In this document: positions 1-8,338 of the stretch, piece by piece | Numbering within the stretch: the stretch's first letter is position 1 | How the letters are laid out: the number at the start of each line of letters is the position of its first letter | Assembly (NCBI RefSeq): GCF_900590885.1 | Contig: NZ_UUON01000048.1 | Location: 1-64,000 of the forward strand | Origin: Pseudomonas viridiflava | GTDB taxonomy: Bacteria; Pseudomonadota; Gammaproteobacteria; Pseudomonadales; Pseudomonadaceae | Length of the DNA stretch: 64,000 nucleotides | Reading direction: 5' to 3' | Made by a program: the position numbers and the translations under genes | The notes under the pieces: generated by a model | Told to the model about the DNA's origin: nothing | What the model saw: the letters and a program-made list of their open reading frames with translations, nothing else | Databases searched by the model: none

Positions 1-222
1 GGCAGGGATGCCGGTTTAGCCGCCCCGCGCCATGGATGGCGCGTGGCGGCGGCCCCCCACATCACTGTCGGATTACGGGCATGCCGAGCCTAGGCGAGGC
101 ACCGAGTGGTGGGGCGAGGACCTTTTGGTTACTTTTGGGTCCTTCCAAAAGTGACCCGCTGTAAGAGCGGAACCCTAAGCGGCCGTTACCCAAACAACGG
201 ATATACACACAAAACCCAACCC
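1..222. repeat. Dispersed non-coding repeat, probably at a gene's 3' side
   Basis: The stretch has no convincing gene. It contains the segment around 118-210 (CTTTTGGTTACTTTTGGGTC ... AAAAGTGACCCGCTGTAAGAGCGGAACC ... ACGGATATAC, here abbreviated) that I recall as a widely dispersed element in fluorescens-group genomes. Short ORFs on both strands across it look like phantom translations of that repeat. It has internal dyads (for example TTTTGGGTC/AAAAGTGACCC-like halves). The left boundary lies outside the window. Family assignment is from memory only. Confidence 0.4.
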
Positions 223-252
223 AAAAAAAAGGGCGACCGAAGTCGCCCAAAA
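223..252 (-). terminator. Rho-independent terminator of the CcoM-like gene
   Basis: GGGCGAC (231-237) pairs with GTCGCCC (242-248) around a CGAA tetraloop. Eight A on the + strand at 223-230 read as a T8 tract on the minus strand, just after the minus-strand gene that ends at 284. Confidence 0.8.
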
Positions 253-283
253 TGCCTTGCGTGCTCATGTAACCCGGAAAGAC

Positions 284-400
284 TTACGGTTCTTTACGCT
301 TATTAGCGTCCTTCCAGATAAAAATCCCGAACCCTACAAAAAACAGCACCATGAGGCTGACAGTCAGCACCCCGGCAAACACCACATTATCGATAAACAT
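284..400 (-). CDS. ccoM: CcoM-like small membrane subunit of cbb3 cytochrome oxidase
   Basis: A 38-residue, single-span membrane protein starting MFIDNVVFAGV and ending IWKDANKRKEP. One hydrophobic helix spans roughly residues 6-29 and a lysine-rich cytoplasmic tail follows. The pattern (short MF-DNVV start, one helix, FIWKDA, basic tail) matches what I recall of CcoM, the small subunit found in the P. stutzeri cbb3 oxidase, which helps assemble or stabilise that complex in the inner membrane. It has a good AGG-type ribosome site (GGAGGCCGGTC before the ATG), a strong terminator at 223-252 and an ANR-type site at 466-479. It stands alone; the ccoNOP genes are not in the window. Membership in the CcoM family is from memory of its sequence, not from a search. 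Confidence 0.75.
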   Translation of the reverse strand: MFIDNVVFAGVLTVSLMVLFFVGFGIFIWKDANKRKEP

Positions 401-465
401 GACCGGCCTCCTGCGCTTGCCCTGTTGCGATAGGGCTAAGTTAATCGAGAAGGCGGATTGGAAAA

Positions 466-479
466 TTGACCGGGATCAA
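466..479 (-). promoter_or_regulatory. ANR/FNR-type box upstream of the CcoM-like gene
   Basis: TTGAC-CGGG-ATCAA matches the FNR/ANR consensus TTGAT-N4-ATCAA at 9 of 10 defined positions. Its centre is 72 bases upstream of the CcoM-like start codon. A class II activator site centred at -41.5 would put the transcript start near 431, leaving a 30-base leader. This fits low-oxygen induction, as known for one of the cbb3 oxidases of pseudomonads. Confidence 0.7.
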
Positions 480-543
480 TGTCGCCCGCGACGGGGCGTA
501 AAGAAGGGTAATAACTGACCCGCATCAAGAGATGCAGGTGGTA

Positions 544-705
544 TCAACGCTTTTTAGGCTTGTTCTTCGGTTTCTTCTTGGCCTTACCCAAAGGCATCGC
601 CTGTTCAAACGCCTGGCGCACTTCATTCAGGCGTTTGTCATTAAGCTCATGCACACGCTTGGCACGTTCGGCATTCAGGTCGATCAGCTTGTCATCATCA
701 CTCAT
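544..705 (-). CDS. Small highly charged conserved protein (53 aa)
   Basis: The 53-residue product starts MSDDDKLIDLNAERAKRVHE and ends in a basic tail KKKPKNKPKKR. The first two thirds are a predicted charged amphipathic helix (LNAERAKRVHELNDKRLNEV) and the tail is almost pure Lys/Pro/Arg. There are no cysteines, signal peptide or membrane segment. The internal ATG at 705 is preferred over the longer frame to 771, because the extension (MICRWAGETALLGDS) is not like the rest. I recall similar small proteins in other Pseudomonas genomes but no function. The basic tail could bind nucleic acid; that is a guess. It is transcribed toward the CcoM-like gene, 143 bases away. Confidence 0.7.
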   Translation of the reverse strand: MSDDDKLIDLNAERAKRVHELNDKRLNEVRQAFEQAMPLGKAKKKPKNKPKKR

Positions 706-838
706 GGCTTGGCTTACGTCGTGGCGGGAATCCCCCAATAATGCGGTCTCCCCCGCCCAACGGCAAATCAACGCGCGACAAAAGGCAGGCCCTCGCTCAA
801 AATCGCCCCTTCCCCGCCCAACTCAGGAGGCCTCTCAG

Positions 839-1705
839 GTGGCACTGCACAAGGACCTTCCGCCGCTGCTGGCCCTGCGCGCCTTTGAAGCGGTGGCGCG
901 GCATTTGAGCTTTATCAAGGCGGCGAACGAGTTGTCGGTGACCCAGAGCGCCCTGAGCCATCAGGTGCAGAAACTCGAGCAACACCTGGGCAAACCTTTG
1001 TTTGTCCGACGCACCCGGGCGATCGATCTGACCGCCGACGGCCAACACTACTACAACGAAATCCGCCCTGCCCTCGACGCCATCGCTGCCGCCACCCGCA
1101 ACCAACGGGTCGCCCCGAGCGCCACGGTGTTGCGCATCGGCCTGTTGGCGTCCTTTGCCACCTTATGGCTGGCACCACGCCTGGCCGGGTTTCTCAACCG
1201 TTACCCGCATATTCAGGTGGAGCTGTTGCCCGCGATCCAACTGGCCAACGTGGCCGCCGCCGAGGTCGACCTCGCCATCCGCTATGGCAAAGGCGACTGG
1301 CCCGATGTCCACGCCACGCGGCTGATGGCGGAAGTCATTTCCCCCGTGTGCAGCCCCGCGTTCAAGGCATCGCAGGACAGCCCGCTGCTGATGGCCACCT
1401 CGCACCGCCCGTTCGAATGGACCGATTGGTCCGAGCACTACCAGGTCGACCTCGCCCGCCACCCGCGCGTGATGCTGCATGACTACAACATCGTGGTCGA
1501 AGCCGCCGTGGCCGGCCAGGGTATCGCCATGGGCCGCCACCGCTTGATCGAGCGCCGGCTTCAAGACGGCAGCCTGGTGCAGGCCTTCGATTGGCCGCCG
1601 TATCACAGCGACATTGGATATTGGCTGATCGAGCCCCAAGGTGCCGCCAGTGAAGCCGCCCGCTGTTTCAGCGAATGGCTGAAGGAAGCCTGTGCCGACG
1701 CGTGA
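839..1705 (+). CDS. LysR-family transcriptional regulator, GcvA-like
   Basis: This is a 288-residue LysR-type regulator: winged helix-turn-helix over about residues 8-67 (LRAFEAVARHLSFIKAANEL, then SQSALSHQVQKLE-type recognition helix) and a periplasmic-binding-like effector domain to the end. The start is the GTG at 839, which has a perfect AGGAGG at 825-830; the open frame continues upstream but without a credible start or coding character. It is followed at 90 bases by the RidA-like and aminotransferase genes on the same strand. It could therefore regulate them, although most LysR regulators are divergent from their targets. The GcvA-like sub-family assignment rests on overall resemblance. 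Confidence 0.88.
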   Translation: MALHKDLPPLLALRAFEAVARHLSFIKAANELSVTQSALSHQVQKLEQHLGKPLFVRRTRAIDLTADGQHYYNEIRPALDAIAAATRNQRVAPSATVLRIGLLASFATLWLAPRLAGFLNRYPHIQVELLPAIQLANVAAAEVDLAIRYGKGDWPDVHATRLMAEVISPVCSPAFKASQDSPLLMATSHRPFEWTDWSEHYQVDLARHPRVMLHDYNIVVEAAVAGQGIAMGRHRLIERRLQDGSLVQAFDWPPYHSDIGYWLIEPQGAASEAARCFSEWLKEACADA

Positions 1706-1795
1706 GTTATTTCGATACGTCGCGTGAGATCTATCCGTTTGTCGCCCACCGCCGCCGCCAACATGCTGTTCCCTCTTGACCCAAGAGGATTGACC

Positions 1796-2266
1796 ATGAG
1801 CGACTCCCTGTGCCAACGCGTGCAAGCCCTCGGCCTGACGCTGCCAACCCCGGCCCAGCCGGCGGCCAACTACATCAACTATGTGATCAGCCAAAACCAG
1901 CTGTTTGTCTCCGGGCAAATCCCGATGGTCGAGGGCCAACCCGCCTACCTCGGTCGGCTGGGCGAAAGTCTCAGCGACGAAGAAGGCGCCCAGGCCGCAG
2001 AACTGGCGGCACTGGGCCTGCTGGGGCAATTGAGCGATGCACTGGGTGATGACCTGACCCGCCTGGTGCGCACGCTGCGCCTGGGTGTGTTTATCGCCAG
2101 CAGCGGCGATTTCCAGCGCCAAAGCCTGGTGGCCAACGGTGCCTCGAACCTGCTGGTCAACGCCCTCGGCGACAAGGGCCGGCATGTGCGCACAGCCGTG
2201 GGGGTTGCCAGCCTGCCGGCCGGCGTGGCGGTGGAAGTTGACGCGATTTTCGAGTTGCAGCCATGA
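1796..2266 (+). CDS. RidA/YjgF-family protein
   Basis: The 156-residue product belongs to the RidA/YER057c family, whose members hydrolyse reactive enamine/imine intermediates released by PLP enzymes. Visible family features are the segment YVISQNQLFVSGQIP near residues 24-38 and the C-terminal VASLPAGVAVEVDAIFEL, where archetypal RidA has a VaaLP...VEiea pattern. The ATG at 1796 is preferred, with AAGAGG just upstream; a longer frame opens at 1724. Its stop overlaps the next gene's start (ATGA at 2263), so the two are translationally coupled. The catalytic Arg of archetypal RidA (usually in an R-P-like segment around residue 105) is not obvious, so this may be a divergent Rid subgroup. Confidence 0.88.
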   Translation: MSDSLCQRVQALGLTLPTPAQPAANYINYVISQNQLFVSGQIPMVEGQPAYLGRLGESLSDEEGAQAAELAALGLLGQLSDALGDDLTRLVRTLRLGVFIASSGDFQRQSLVANGASNLLVNALGDKGRHVRTAVGVASLPAGVAVEVDAIFELQP

Positions 2267-3435
2267 ACCTCCAGCAACTGCGCGAGGGCACACCCGGCTG
2301 CCAATCCGGCATTGTGCACTTCAACCACGCCGGCGCCTCGTTGCCGAGCCAGGCCACCCTCGACGCGATCATCGAGCAACTGCACCGCGAAGCCCGCGAC
2401 GGTCCGATGGAAGCAGGTGAGCACGGCGCCGTGCTGGTGGAAAAAGCCCGCCGTGCGGCCGCGCAGTTGCTTAACGCGCCCGCCGCCTCGATTGCCTTTG
2501 CCAGCAGCGGCTCGGCCGCCTGGAACATGGCGTTCCAGGCCCTGGGCCCATGGCAACCCGGCGACCGCATCCTGGTCGGCCGCCACGAATGGGGCGGCAA
2601 CCTGGCGAGTATGCAAGCGGCCATGCAGGCCGGCGCGCGAGTGGAAGTGATCCCCTGCGATGCAACCGGCGCCGCCTGCCCGCGGGCGCTTGAGTCAATG
2701 ATCGACGCCCACGTGAAGCTCATCGACCTGACCTGGCTGCCGGCCAACGGCGGCCTGATCAACCCCGCCGAGGCCATCGGCGCCGTTGCCCGGCGCCACG
2801 GCATCGCCTACTTCATCGATGCCGGGCAAGCCGTCGGCCAACTGCCGGTGGATGTGCAGGCGCTGCAGTGCGATGTGCTCAAGTCGGCCGGTCGTAAACA
2901 CCTGCGTGGGCCACGGGGCACGGCGCTGTTGTACGTGCGGCCGGATTTCCTGCAGCACCTGAACCCGGCCCAGCGCGATGTGCTTTCCGCACCCTGGAGC
3001 GCCACCGGCTACGACCTGCGCAACGACGCCCGTCGCTTTGAAACCAGCGAAGCGTCCTACGCCTTACTGGCAGGTTTGGGCAATGCGTTGCAGGAGATGA
3101 ATCACGTGGGGGTTGAGCGCGTGTGGGAGCACATCCAAAGCACCAGCGTGCGAATCCGCGAAGCGCTGTGTCAGATTCCGGGAATTACCTTGCATGACTT
3201 GGGCACCGCCCACTCCGGACTGATCGCCTTCAACCTCGCCGGCTGGGACGCCTTTGAACTCAAGAGAAGATTGGGCTTGAAGCGCATCAACATCGGCGCC
3301 AACGGCGTGGCCTACACCCCACTGGATATGCAAGCACGAAACCTTGCCAGCATCGCGCGAATATCCGTCAGCCCGCTGAACAATGCTGACGATATCGAGC
3401 GGCTGATGGCCGCCCTGCGGGAGCTGCGCGATTAA
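2263..3435 (+). CDS. Class V aminotransferase-family PLP enzyme
   Basis: The 390-residue protein has the fold-type I PLP architecture of the class V aminotransferase/cysteine desulfurase group. Landmarks are FNHAGASLPS near the N terminus, the cofactor-stacking region ASSGSAAWNMAFQ, the aspartate of YFIDAGQAVGQLP and the probable Schiff-base lysine in KSAGRKHLRGPRGTALLYV. The group contains isopenicillin-N-epimerase-like, C-S lyase and desulfurase enzymes; the substrate cannot be assigned here. Coupling to a RidA-family gene by a 4-base overlap fits an enzyme that releases an enamine intermediate, such as a beta-lyase. Its stop codon shares TTAA with the convergent gene. Confidence 0.85.
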   Translation: MNLQQLREGTPGCQSGIVHFNHAGASLPSQATLDAIIEQLHREARDGPMEAGEHGAVLVEKARRAAAQLLNAPAASIAFASSGSAAWNMAFQALGPWQPGDRILVGRHEWGGNLASMQAAMQAGARVEVIPCDATGAACPRALESMIDAHVKLIDLTWLPANGGLINPAEAIGAVARRHGIAYFIDAGQAVGQLPVDVQALQCDVLKSAGRKHLRGPRGTALLYVRPDFLQHLNPAQRDVLSAPWSATGYDLRNDARRFETSEASYALLAGLGNALQEMNHVGVERVWEHIQSTSVRIREALCQIPGITLHDLGTAHSGLIAFNLAGWDAFELKRRLGLKRINIGANGVAYTPLDMQARNLASIARISVSPLNNADDIERLMAALRELRD

Positions 3436-3773
3436 ACCTCGACGTCCACCCACAAGCCCTGGCGCGGCGCGTCTTCGATCAGCGGTATCACGGGAACGGT
3501 GTTGTCGGCGTTGAGCACGTCCCCCGGAATCGCCAGGTGCTGGTCCGGATCTTCGTCGGCTTCGCGGCGACGTTTGTGCTGTTCCTGCTGGCGGCGCTGT
3601 TCTTCACGCAGCAGGAAATTCGACTGCTCGGCGTCGCCTTTTTTCAGGTCGATGGTGCTTTCGTTGGAACTCGGCTGTACCGGCACCACGGGCGGGATAT
3701 CCGGTTTCTGGCGTACCGGGTCGAGCTGCGACGTAACCGGCACGACACTGACGGGCAACGTAGGTGGAAACAT
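3432..3773 (-). CDS. Small proline- and charge-rich hypothetical protein
   Basis: This is a 113-residue soluble protein without signal peptide or membrane helix. The N-terminal third is rich in Pro/Val (MFPPTLPVSVVPV ... PDIPPVVPVQP), the centre is strongly charged (FLLREEQRRQQEQHKRRREADED) and predicted helical, and the C-terminal third is acidic/hydrophobic. The start at 3773 has AGGAG ten bases upstream; the frame extends to 3794 but with no better site. I recall similar proteins beside rapA in pseudomonads, sometimes labelled after unrelated enzymes; nothing here supports an enzymatic role. It is convergent with the aminotransferase gene and shares its stop tetranucleotide. Confidence 0.75.
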   Translation of the reverse strand: MFPPTLPVSVVPVTSQLDPVRQKPDIPPVVPVQPSSNESTIDLKKGDAEQSNFLLREEQRRQQEQHKRRREADEDPDQHLAIPGDVLNADNTVPVIPLIEDAPRQGLWVDVEV

Positions 3774-3992
3774 AATAGTTATTCTCCTGATCATCAGGCT
3801 GTCGGCGGCCTGTACGGCGACTTGAGCCCGGGCTCGCCAACCTGTGACCCAGTCGACACTCGCAAGTGCCCGCCACCCGTCGATTCAGCGCTCTGCCCGC
3901 GCGCCAAACGGAGTAGTTTTTGTCAGAGTCCTTGGGCGTGGGGGCTTGTTCCGTTAAGATAGTCGGCTTTTTCACGGCGGGAGTCAGGCAGC
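3774..3992. promoter_or_regulatory. Divergent intergenic region of the small protein gene and rapA
   Basis: The 219 bases carry the start signals of two divergent genes: AGGAG for the minus gene and GGCGGGAGTCAG ahead of the rapA ATG. I see no clear operator or convincing -35/-10 pair. Confidence 0.4.
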
Positions 3993-6839
3993 ATGGCGCA
4001 GCAGTATCAACCGGGGCAACGCTGGATTAGTGACAGCGAAGCAGAGCTGGGGTTAGGCACCGTTCTGGCACAGGACGGACGCTTGTTGACCGTGCTCTAT
4101 CCGGCCACTGGCGACACTCGCCAGTATGCGCTACGGAATGCGCCCCTCACTCGCGTGAGGTTCTCGCCGGGTGACTCCATCACCCATTTCGAAGGCTGGA
4201 AAATGACCGTACAGGAAGTCGACGACGTCGACGGCCTGCTGGTCTACCACGGCCTCAATGGGCAGAACGAGCAGGTCACCCTGCCGGAAACCCAACTGTC
4301 GAACTTCATCCAGTTCCGCCTGGCCAGCGACCGTCTGTTCGCCGGGCAGATCGACCCGCTGGCCTGGTTCTCGCTGCGCTACCACACCCTGGAACACACC
4401 AGCCGCCAGTTGCAGTCCTCGTTGTGGGGCCTGGGCGGCGTGCGTGCGCAACCCATTGCTCACCAACTGCACATCGCCCGCGAAGTCGCTGACCGTATCG
4501 CCCCACGGGTATTGCTGGCCGACGAAGTAGGCCTGGGCAAGACCATCGAAGCCGGCCTGGTAATCCATCGCCAGCTGCTGTCGGGCCGCGCCAACCGCGT
4601 GCTGATCCTGGTACCGGAAAACCTGCAACACCAGTGGCTGGTCGAGATGCGCCGCCGCTTTAACCTGCAGGTTGCGCTGTTCGACGAAGAACGCTTTATC
4701 GAAAGCGATGCCGCCAACCCGTTCGAAGACACCCAGCTAGCGCTGGTGGCCCTGGAATGGCTGGTGGACGACGAGAAAGCCCAGGACGCGCTGTTCGCCG
4801 CCGGCTGGGACCTGCTGGTGGTCGACGAAGCTCACCACCTGGTGTGGCATGAAGAAAAAGCCAGCCCGGAGTATTCGCTGGTCGAGCAATTGGCCGAGGT
4901 CATCCCCGGCGTGCTCCTGCTGACCGCTACCCCGGAACAGCTGGGCCAGGACAGCCACTTCGCACGTCTGCGCCTGCTCGACCCGAACCGCTTCCACGAC
5001 CTGCAAGCCTTCCGCGCCGAGAGCGAAAACTATCGCCCGGTGGCCGAAGCCGTGCAGGAGCTGCTGGACAAGGGCCGCCTGTCGCCGGCCGCACATAAAA
5101 CCATCCAGGGTTTCCTTGGTAACGAAGGCGAAGCCCTGCTCACCGCCGTCAACGATGGCGACACCGAGGCCAGCGCGCGCCTGGTGCGTGAGCTGCTCGA
5201 CCGCCACGGCACTGGCCGCGTGCTGTTCCGCAACACCCGCGCCGCCGTACAGGGTTTCCCGGAGCGCAAGCTGCATGCCTACCCGATGCCGAACCCGGAC
5301 GAATACCTGGAACTGCCGCTGGGCGAACACGCCGAGCTGTACCCGGAAGTCAGCTTCCAGTCGCAGCCGGATATAGAAGAAGAAAACCGCTGGTGGCGCT
5401 TCGACCCGCGCGTTGAGTGGCTGATCGACCAGCTGAAAATGCTCAAGCGCACCAAGGTCCTGGTGATCTGCGCCCACGCCGAAACCGCCATGGACCTGGA
5501 AGACGCCCTGCGCGTGCGCTCCGGCATTCCGGCCACGGTGTTCCACGAGGGCATGAACATCCTCGAGCGTGACCGCGCCGCCGCCTACTTCGCCGATGAA
5601 GAGTTCGGCGCCCAGGTGCTGATCTGCTCGGAAATCGGCTCTGAAGGCCGCAACTTCCAGTTCTCCCACCACCTGGTGCTGTTCGACCTGCCGTCCCACC
5701 CCGACCTGCTGGAACAGCGGATCGGCCGTCTGGACCGGATCGGCCAGAAACACGTGATCGAACTGCACGTGCCGTACCTGGAAACCAGCCCGCAAGAGCG
5801 CCTGTTCCAGTGGTACCACGAAGCGCTGAACGCGTTCCTCAACACCTGCCCGACCGGCAACGCCTTGCAGCACCAGTTCGGCCCGCGCCTGCTGCCGCTG
5901 CTGGAAAACGCCGACGACGGTGAATGGCAAGCCCTGATCGACGAAGCCCGTGCCGAGCGCGAGCGCCTCGAGCAGGAGCTGCACACCGGCCGTGACCGCC
6001 TGCTGGAACTCAACTCCGGCGGCGCCGGCGAAGGCGATGCACTGGTTGAGGACATCCTTGAGCAAGACGACCAGTTCGCCCTGCCGATCTACATGGAAAC
6101 CCTGTTCGATGCGTTCGGCATCGACAGCGAAGACCATTCGGAAAACGCGCTGATCCTCAAGCCCAGCGAAAAAATGCTCGACGCCAGCTTCCCCCTGGGC
6201 GACGACGAAGGTGTGACCATCACCTACGACCGTAACCAGGCACTGTCGCGCGAAGACATGCAGTTCATCACCTGGGAACACCCGATGGTGCAGGGCGGCA
6301 TGGACCTGGTGCTGTCCGGCTCGATGGGCAACACCGCCGTGGCGCTGATCAAGAACAAGGCGCTCAAACCGGGCACCGTGTTGCTCGAACTGCTCTACGT
6401 CAGCGAAGTGGTTGCGCCGCGCTCGCTGCAACTGGGCCGCTACCTGCCACCGGCGGCGCTGCGCTGCTTGCTGGACGCCAACGGCAATGACTTGTCGGGC
6501 CGCGTGTCGTTTGAAACCTTGAACGACCAGCTGGAAAGCGTGCCACGCGCCAGCGCCAACAAGTTTATCCAGGCCCAGCGCGACCAGCTGACGCCACGGA
6601 TCAACGCCGGCGAAGAGAAGATCTCCCCGCGTCACGCCGAGCGTGTGGCCGAGGCCAAGCGCCGCCTGGCGGCGGACACCGACGAAGAACTGGGGCGTTT
6701 GACCGCGCTGCAAGCGGTCAACCCGACTGTGCGTGACAGTGAGTTGGTGGCGTTGCGTAACCAGCGTGAGCAAGGCTTGGCGATGCTGGATAAAGCAGCG
6801 CTGCGCTTGGAAGCGATTCGGGTGCTGGTGGCGGGTTGA
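3993..6839 (+). CDS. rapA: RNA polymerase-associated ATPase RapA (HepA)
   Basis: At 948 residues this is a full-length RapA, the SWI2/SNF2 ATPase that binds RNA polymerase and recycles it from stalled post-termination complexes. N-terminal Tudor-like domains (QRWISDSEAELGLGTV, then the second at about 55-110) precede the helicase core: Walker A DEVGLGKTIEAG near residue 178, Walker B/motif II VVDEAHHL near 280, and the C-terminal motifs ICSEIGSEGRNFQFS and QRIGRLDRIGQ. The C-terminal spacer and Rpd-like domain are complete. The start has a purine-rich GGCGGGAG upstream. It is transcribed alone and followed by a strong terminator. Confidence 0.97.
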   Translation: MAQQYQPGQRWISDSEAELGLGTVLAQDGRLLTVLYPATGDTRQYALRNAPLTRVRFSPGDSITHFEGWKMTVQEVDDVDGLLVYHGLNGQNEQVTLPETQLSNFIQFRLASDRLFAGQIDPLAWFSLRYHTLEHTSRQLQSSLWGLGGVRAQPIAHQLHIAREVADRIAPRVLLADEVGLGKTIEAGLVIHRQLLSGRANRVLILVPENLQHQWLVEMRRRFNLQVALFDEERFIESDAANPFEDTQLALVALEWLVDDEKAQDALFAAGWDLLVVDEAHHLVWHEEKASPEYSLVEQLAEVIPGVLLLTATPEQLGQDSHFARLRLLDPNRFHDLQAFRAESENYRPVAEAVQELLDKGRLSPAAHKTIQGFLGNEGEALLTAVNDGDTEASARLVRELLDRHGTGRVLFRNTRAAVQGFPERKLHAYPMPNPDEYLELPLGEHAELYPEVSFQSQPDIEEENRWWRFDPRVEWLIDQLKMLKRTKVLVICAHAETAMDLEDALRVRSGIPATVFHEGMNILERDRAAAYFADEEFGAQVLICSEIGSEGRNFQFSHHLVLFDLPSHPDLLEQRIGRLDRIGQKHVIELHVPYLETSPQERLFQWYHEALNAFLNTCPTGNALQHQFGPRLLPLLENADDGEWQALIDEARAERERLEQELHTGRDRLLELNSGGAGEGDALVEDILEQDDQFALPIYMETLFDAFGIDSEDHSENALILKPSEKMLDASFPLGDDEGVTITYDRNQALSREDMQFITWEHPMVQGGMDLVLSGSMGNTAVALIKNKALKPGTVLLELLYVSEVVAPRSLQLGRYLPPAALRCLLDANGNDLSGRVSFETLNDQLESVPRASANKFIQAQRDQLTPRINAGEEKISPRHAERVAEAKRRLAADTDEELGRLTALQAVNPTVRDSELVALRNQREQGLAMLDKAALRLEAIRVLVAG

Positions 6840-6853
6840 TCAGCATTTGAAGC

Positions 6854-6886
6854 AAAAAAAGGCCCGCGCACTGCGGGCCTTTTTTA
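6854..6886 (+). terminator. Rho-independent terminator of rapA
   Basis: GGCCCGC (6861-6867) and GCGGGCC (6873-6879) form a stem with loop GCACT, flanked by A7 on the left and T6 on the right, so it can act in both directions. It lies 15 bases after the rapA stop. Confidence 0.9.
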
Positions 6887-6903
6887 TTGGTCTTTAGGGC
6901 CTC

Positions 6904-6976
6904 ATCGGGGGCAAGCCCCCTCCCACACTTTGATTTGTGAATACGTTCAAAATGTGGGAGGGGGCTTGCCCCCGAT
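6904..6976. repeat. REP pair (inverted doublet), canonical type
   Basis: Two REP units in inverted orientation, 6904-6928 and 6953-6976 (ATCGGGGGCAAG...CTCCCACA and its reverse complement), are separated by about 24 bases. Each unit is itself a hairpin (GGGGGCAAGCCCCC). This is the doublet (REPIN-like) form typical of the fluorescens group, placed between convergent rapA and the MFS gene. Confidence 0.9.
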
Positions 6977-6991
6977 GGAGTCACCTGGATA

Positions 6992-8338
6992 TCAAGCCGT
7001 AACCGCCGAAGCCGGCACCTCCACCGCCCCCAACCCATCCTTCATCCGCTTGGCATCCCGCACAAAACTGCGCGACGCCTGAAACAGAAACAACATGGTC
7101 AAGAACAGCGCCACCGGAATCAGGTACATGGCGTCATGCAACCCCACGGCTTTATAAGCCTCGGTCATCTGCTCCGCCCCCGCCGCATACATCGCCGAAT
7201 GGGCAAAGTGGTCCGACAGCCCACCCACCACAATCGGCCCCATGCCGCCGCCCAGCAAGTACAAGCCGGCAAAAAACAGCGCCATTGCCGTGGCCCGCAG
7301 GCGCGGTTCCACCACGTCCTGAATCGCCGTGTACACGCAGGTGTAGAAGTTGTAGGCAAACAACCAGCCCACACTGAACAGCGCCACAAACACGCCAATC
7401 TCAATGCGCCCGGCATGCAAGGCCCAGGCGGTGGTGACGGTGGAGATAATCAAGCTGCAGGCCGCAAACAACAGCCGGCCATTGGCGACCCGCTGATGGA
7501 TCTTGTCGGCAACCCAACCGCCGAGGGTCAGGCCCACCAGGCCGGTGAGGCCAACGATTACCCCGGTGGCGACGGCCGCGTCCTGCAACGGCATCAGGAA
7601 GTAGCGCTGCAGCATCGGCACCAGGAACGAGTTGCACGCGTAGGTGGCGAAGTTGAAGCACAGCCCGGCCAGCACCAGCCACAGGAAGGTCGGCACCGCC
7701 AGTACGCGACGGATCGGGCGGTCGACGCGTTCCTGGGAGACTTGCACGGTTTCGGCGGCGCCGCGCTTGGGCTCCTTGATATAGAACATGAACACCGCGA
7801 GGATCATCCCCGGCACGGCGGCAATAAAGAACGGCGCGCGCCAGCTGTCGAACGCCTTGACCATCCAGCCGATGGTAAAGAACGCCAGCAACAGCCCCAG
7901 CGGCAGGCCGAGCATGAAAATCCCCATGGCCCGCGCGCGACGGTGCGCAGGGAACAGGTCGCCAATCAGCGAGTTGGCCGCCGGTGCATAACTGGCTTCG
8001 CCAATACCGATGCCCATGCGCACCAGCAGGAAGGTCCAGAAACTGCCGACCAGGCCATTAACCGCCGTCAGCCCGCTCCAGGCAAACAGGCCCCAGCCCA
8101 TCAGTTTGCTGCGCGAGCCGGTGTCGGCCAGGCGCCCGAGCGGCAGGCCGGCGATGGCGTAGACGATGGTGAAGGCGGTACCGATGATGCCGAGCTGGAA
8201 GTCGCTCAGGTGCCATTCCATGCGGATTGGCTCGATGATGATCGCCGGAATGGTGCGATCGAAGAAGTTGAACAGGTTGGCCAGGAACAGCAGGAACAGA
8301 ATGCGCCAGGCATTCGCCGCTTGGGTCGAGTTCTGCAT
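6992..8338 (-). CDS. MFS transporter, spinster-like
   Basis: The 448-residue protein has about 12 hydrophobic segments and the major facilitator signature after helix 2 (GRLADTGSRSKLMGWG), with a second basic motif after helix 4 (FPAHRRARAMGIFM). The first helix LFLLFLANLFNFFDRTIPA carries an N/D/R pattern seen in spinster-like and related H+-coupled carriers. A central cytoplasmic loop (KEPKRGAAETVQVSQERVDRP) separates the two halves. The substrate cannot be told from sequence. Start ATG 8338 follows AGAGACGG. It is a single-gene unit. Confidence 0.88.
   Translation of the reverse strand: MQNSTQAANAWRILFLLFLANLFNFFDRTIPAIIIEPIRMEWHLSDFQLGIIGTAFTIVYAIAGLPLGRLADTGSRSKLMGWGLFAWSGLTAVNGLVGSFWTFLLVRMGIGIGEASYAPAANSLIGDLFPAHRRARAMGIFMLGLPLGLLLAFFTIGWMVKAFDSWRAPFFIAAVPGMILAVFMFYIKEPKRGAAETVQVSQERVDRPIRRVLAVPTFLWLVLAGLCFNFATYACNSFLVPMLQRYFLMPLQDAAVATGVIVGLTGLVGLTLGGWVADKIHQRVANGRLLFAACSLIISTVTTAWALHAGRIEIGVFVALFSVGWLFAYNFYTCVYTAIQDVVEPRLRATAMALFFAGLYLLGGGMGPIVVGGLSDHFAHSAMYAAGAEQMTEAYKAVGLHDAMYLIPVALFLTMLFLFQASRSFVRDAKRMKDGLGAVEVPASAVTA

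Noticed and set aside
2471..2698. Short antisense frames within the class V aminotransferase gene
   Set aside because: Shadows; Arg/Pro-rich composition typical of wrong frames in this GC range.
4737..6773. Long minus-strand open frame inside rapA
   Set aside because: Antisense shadow of a motif-verified gene.
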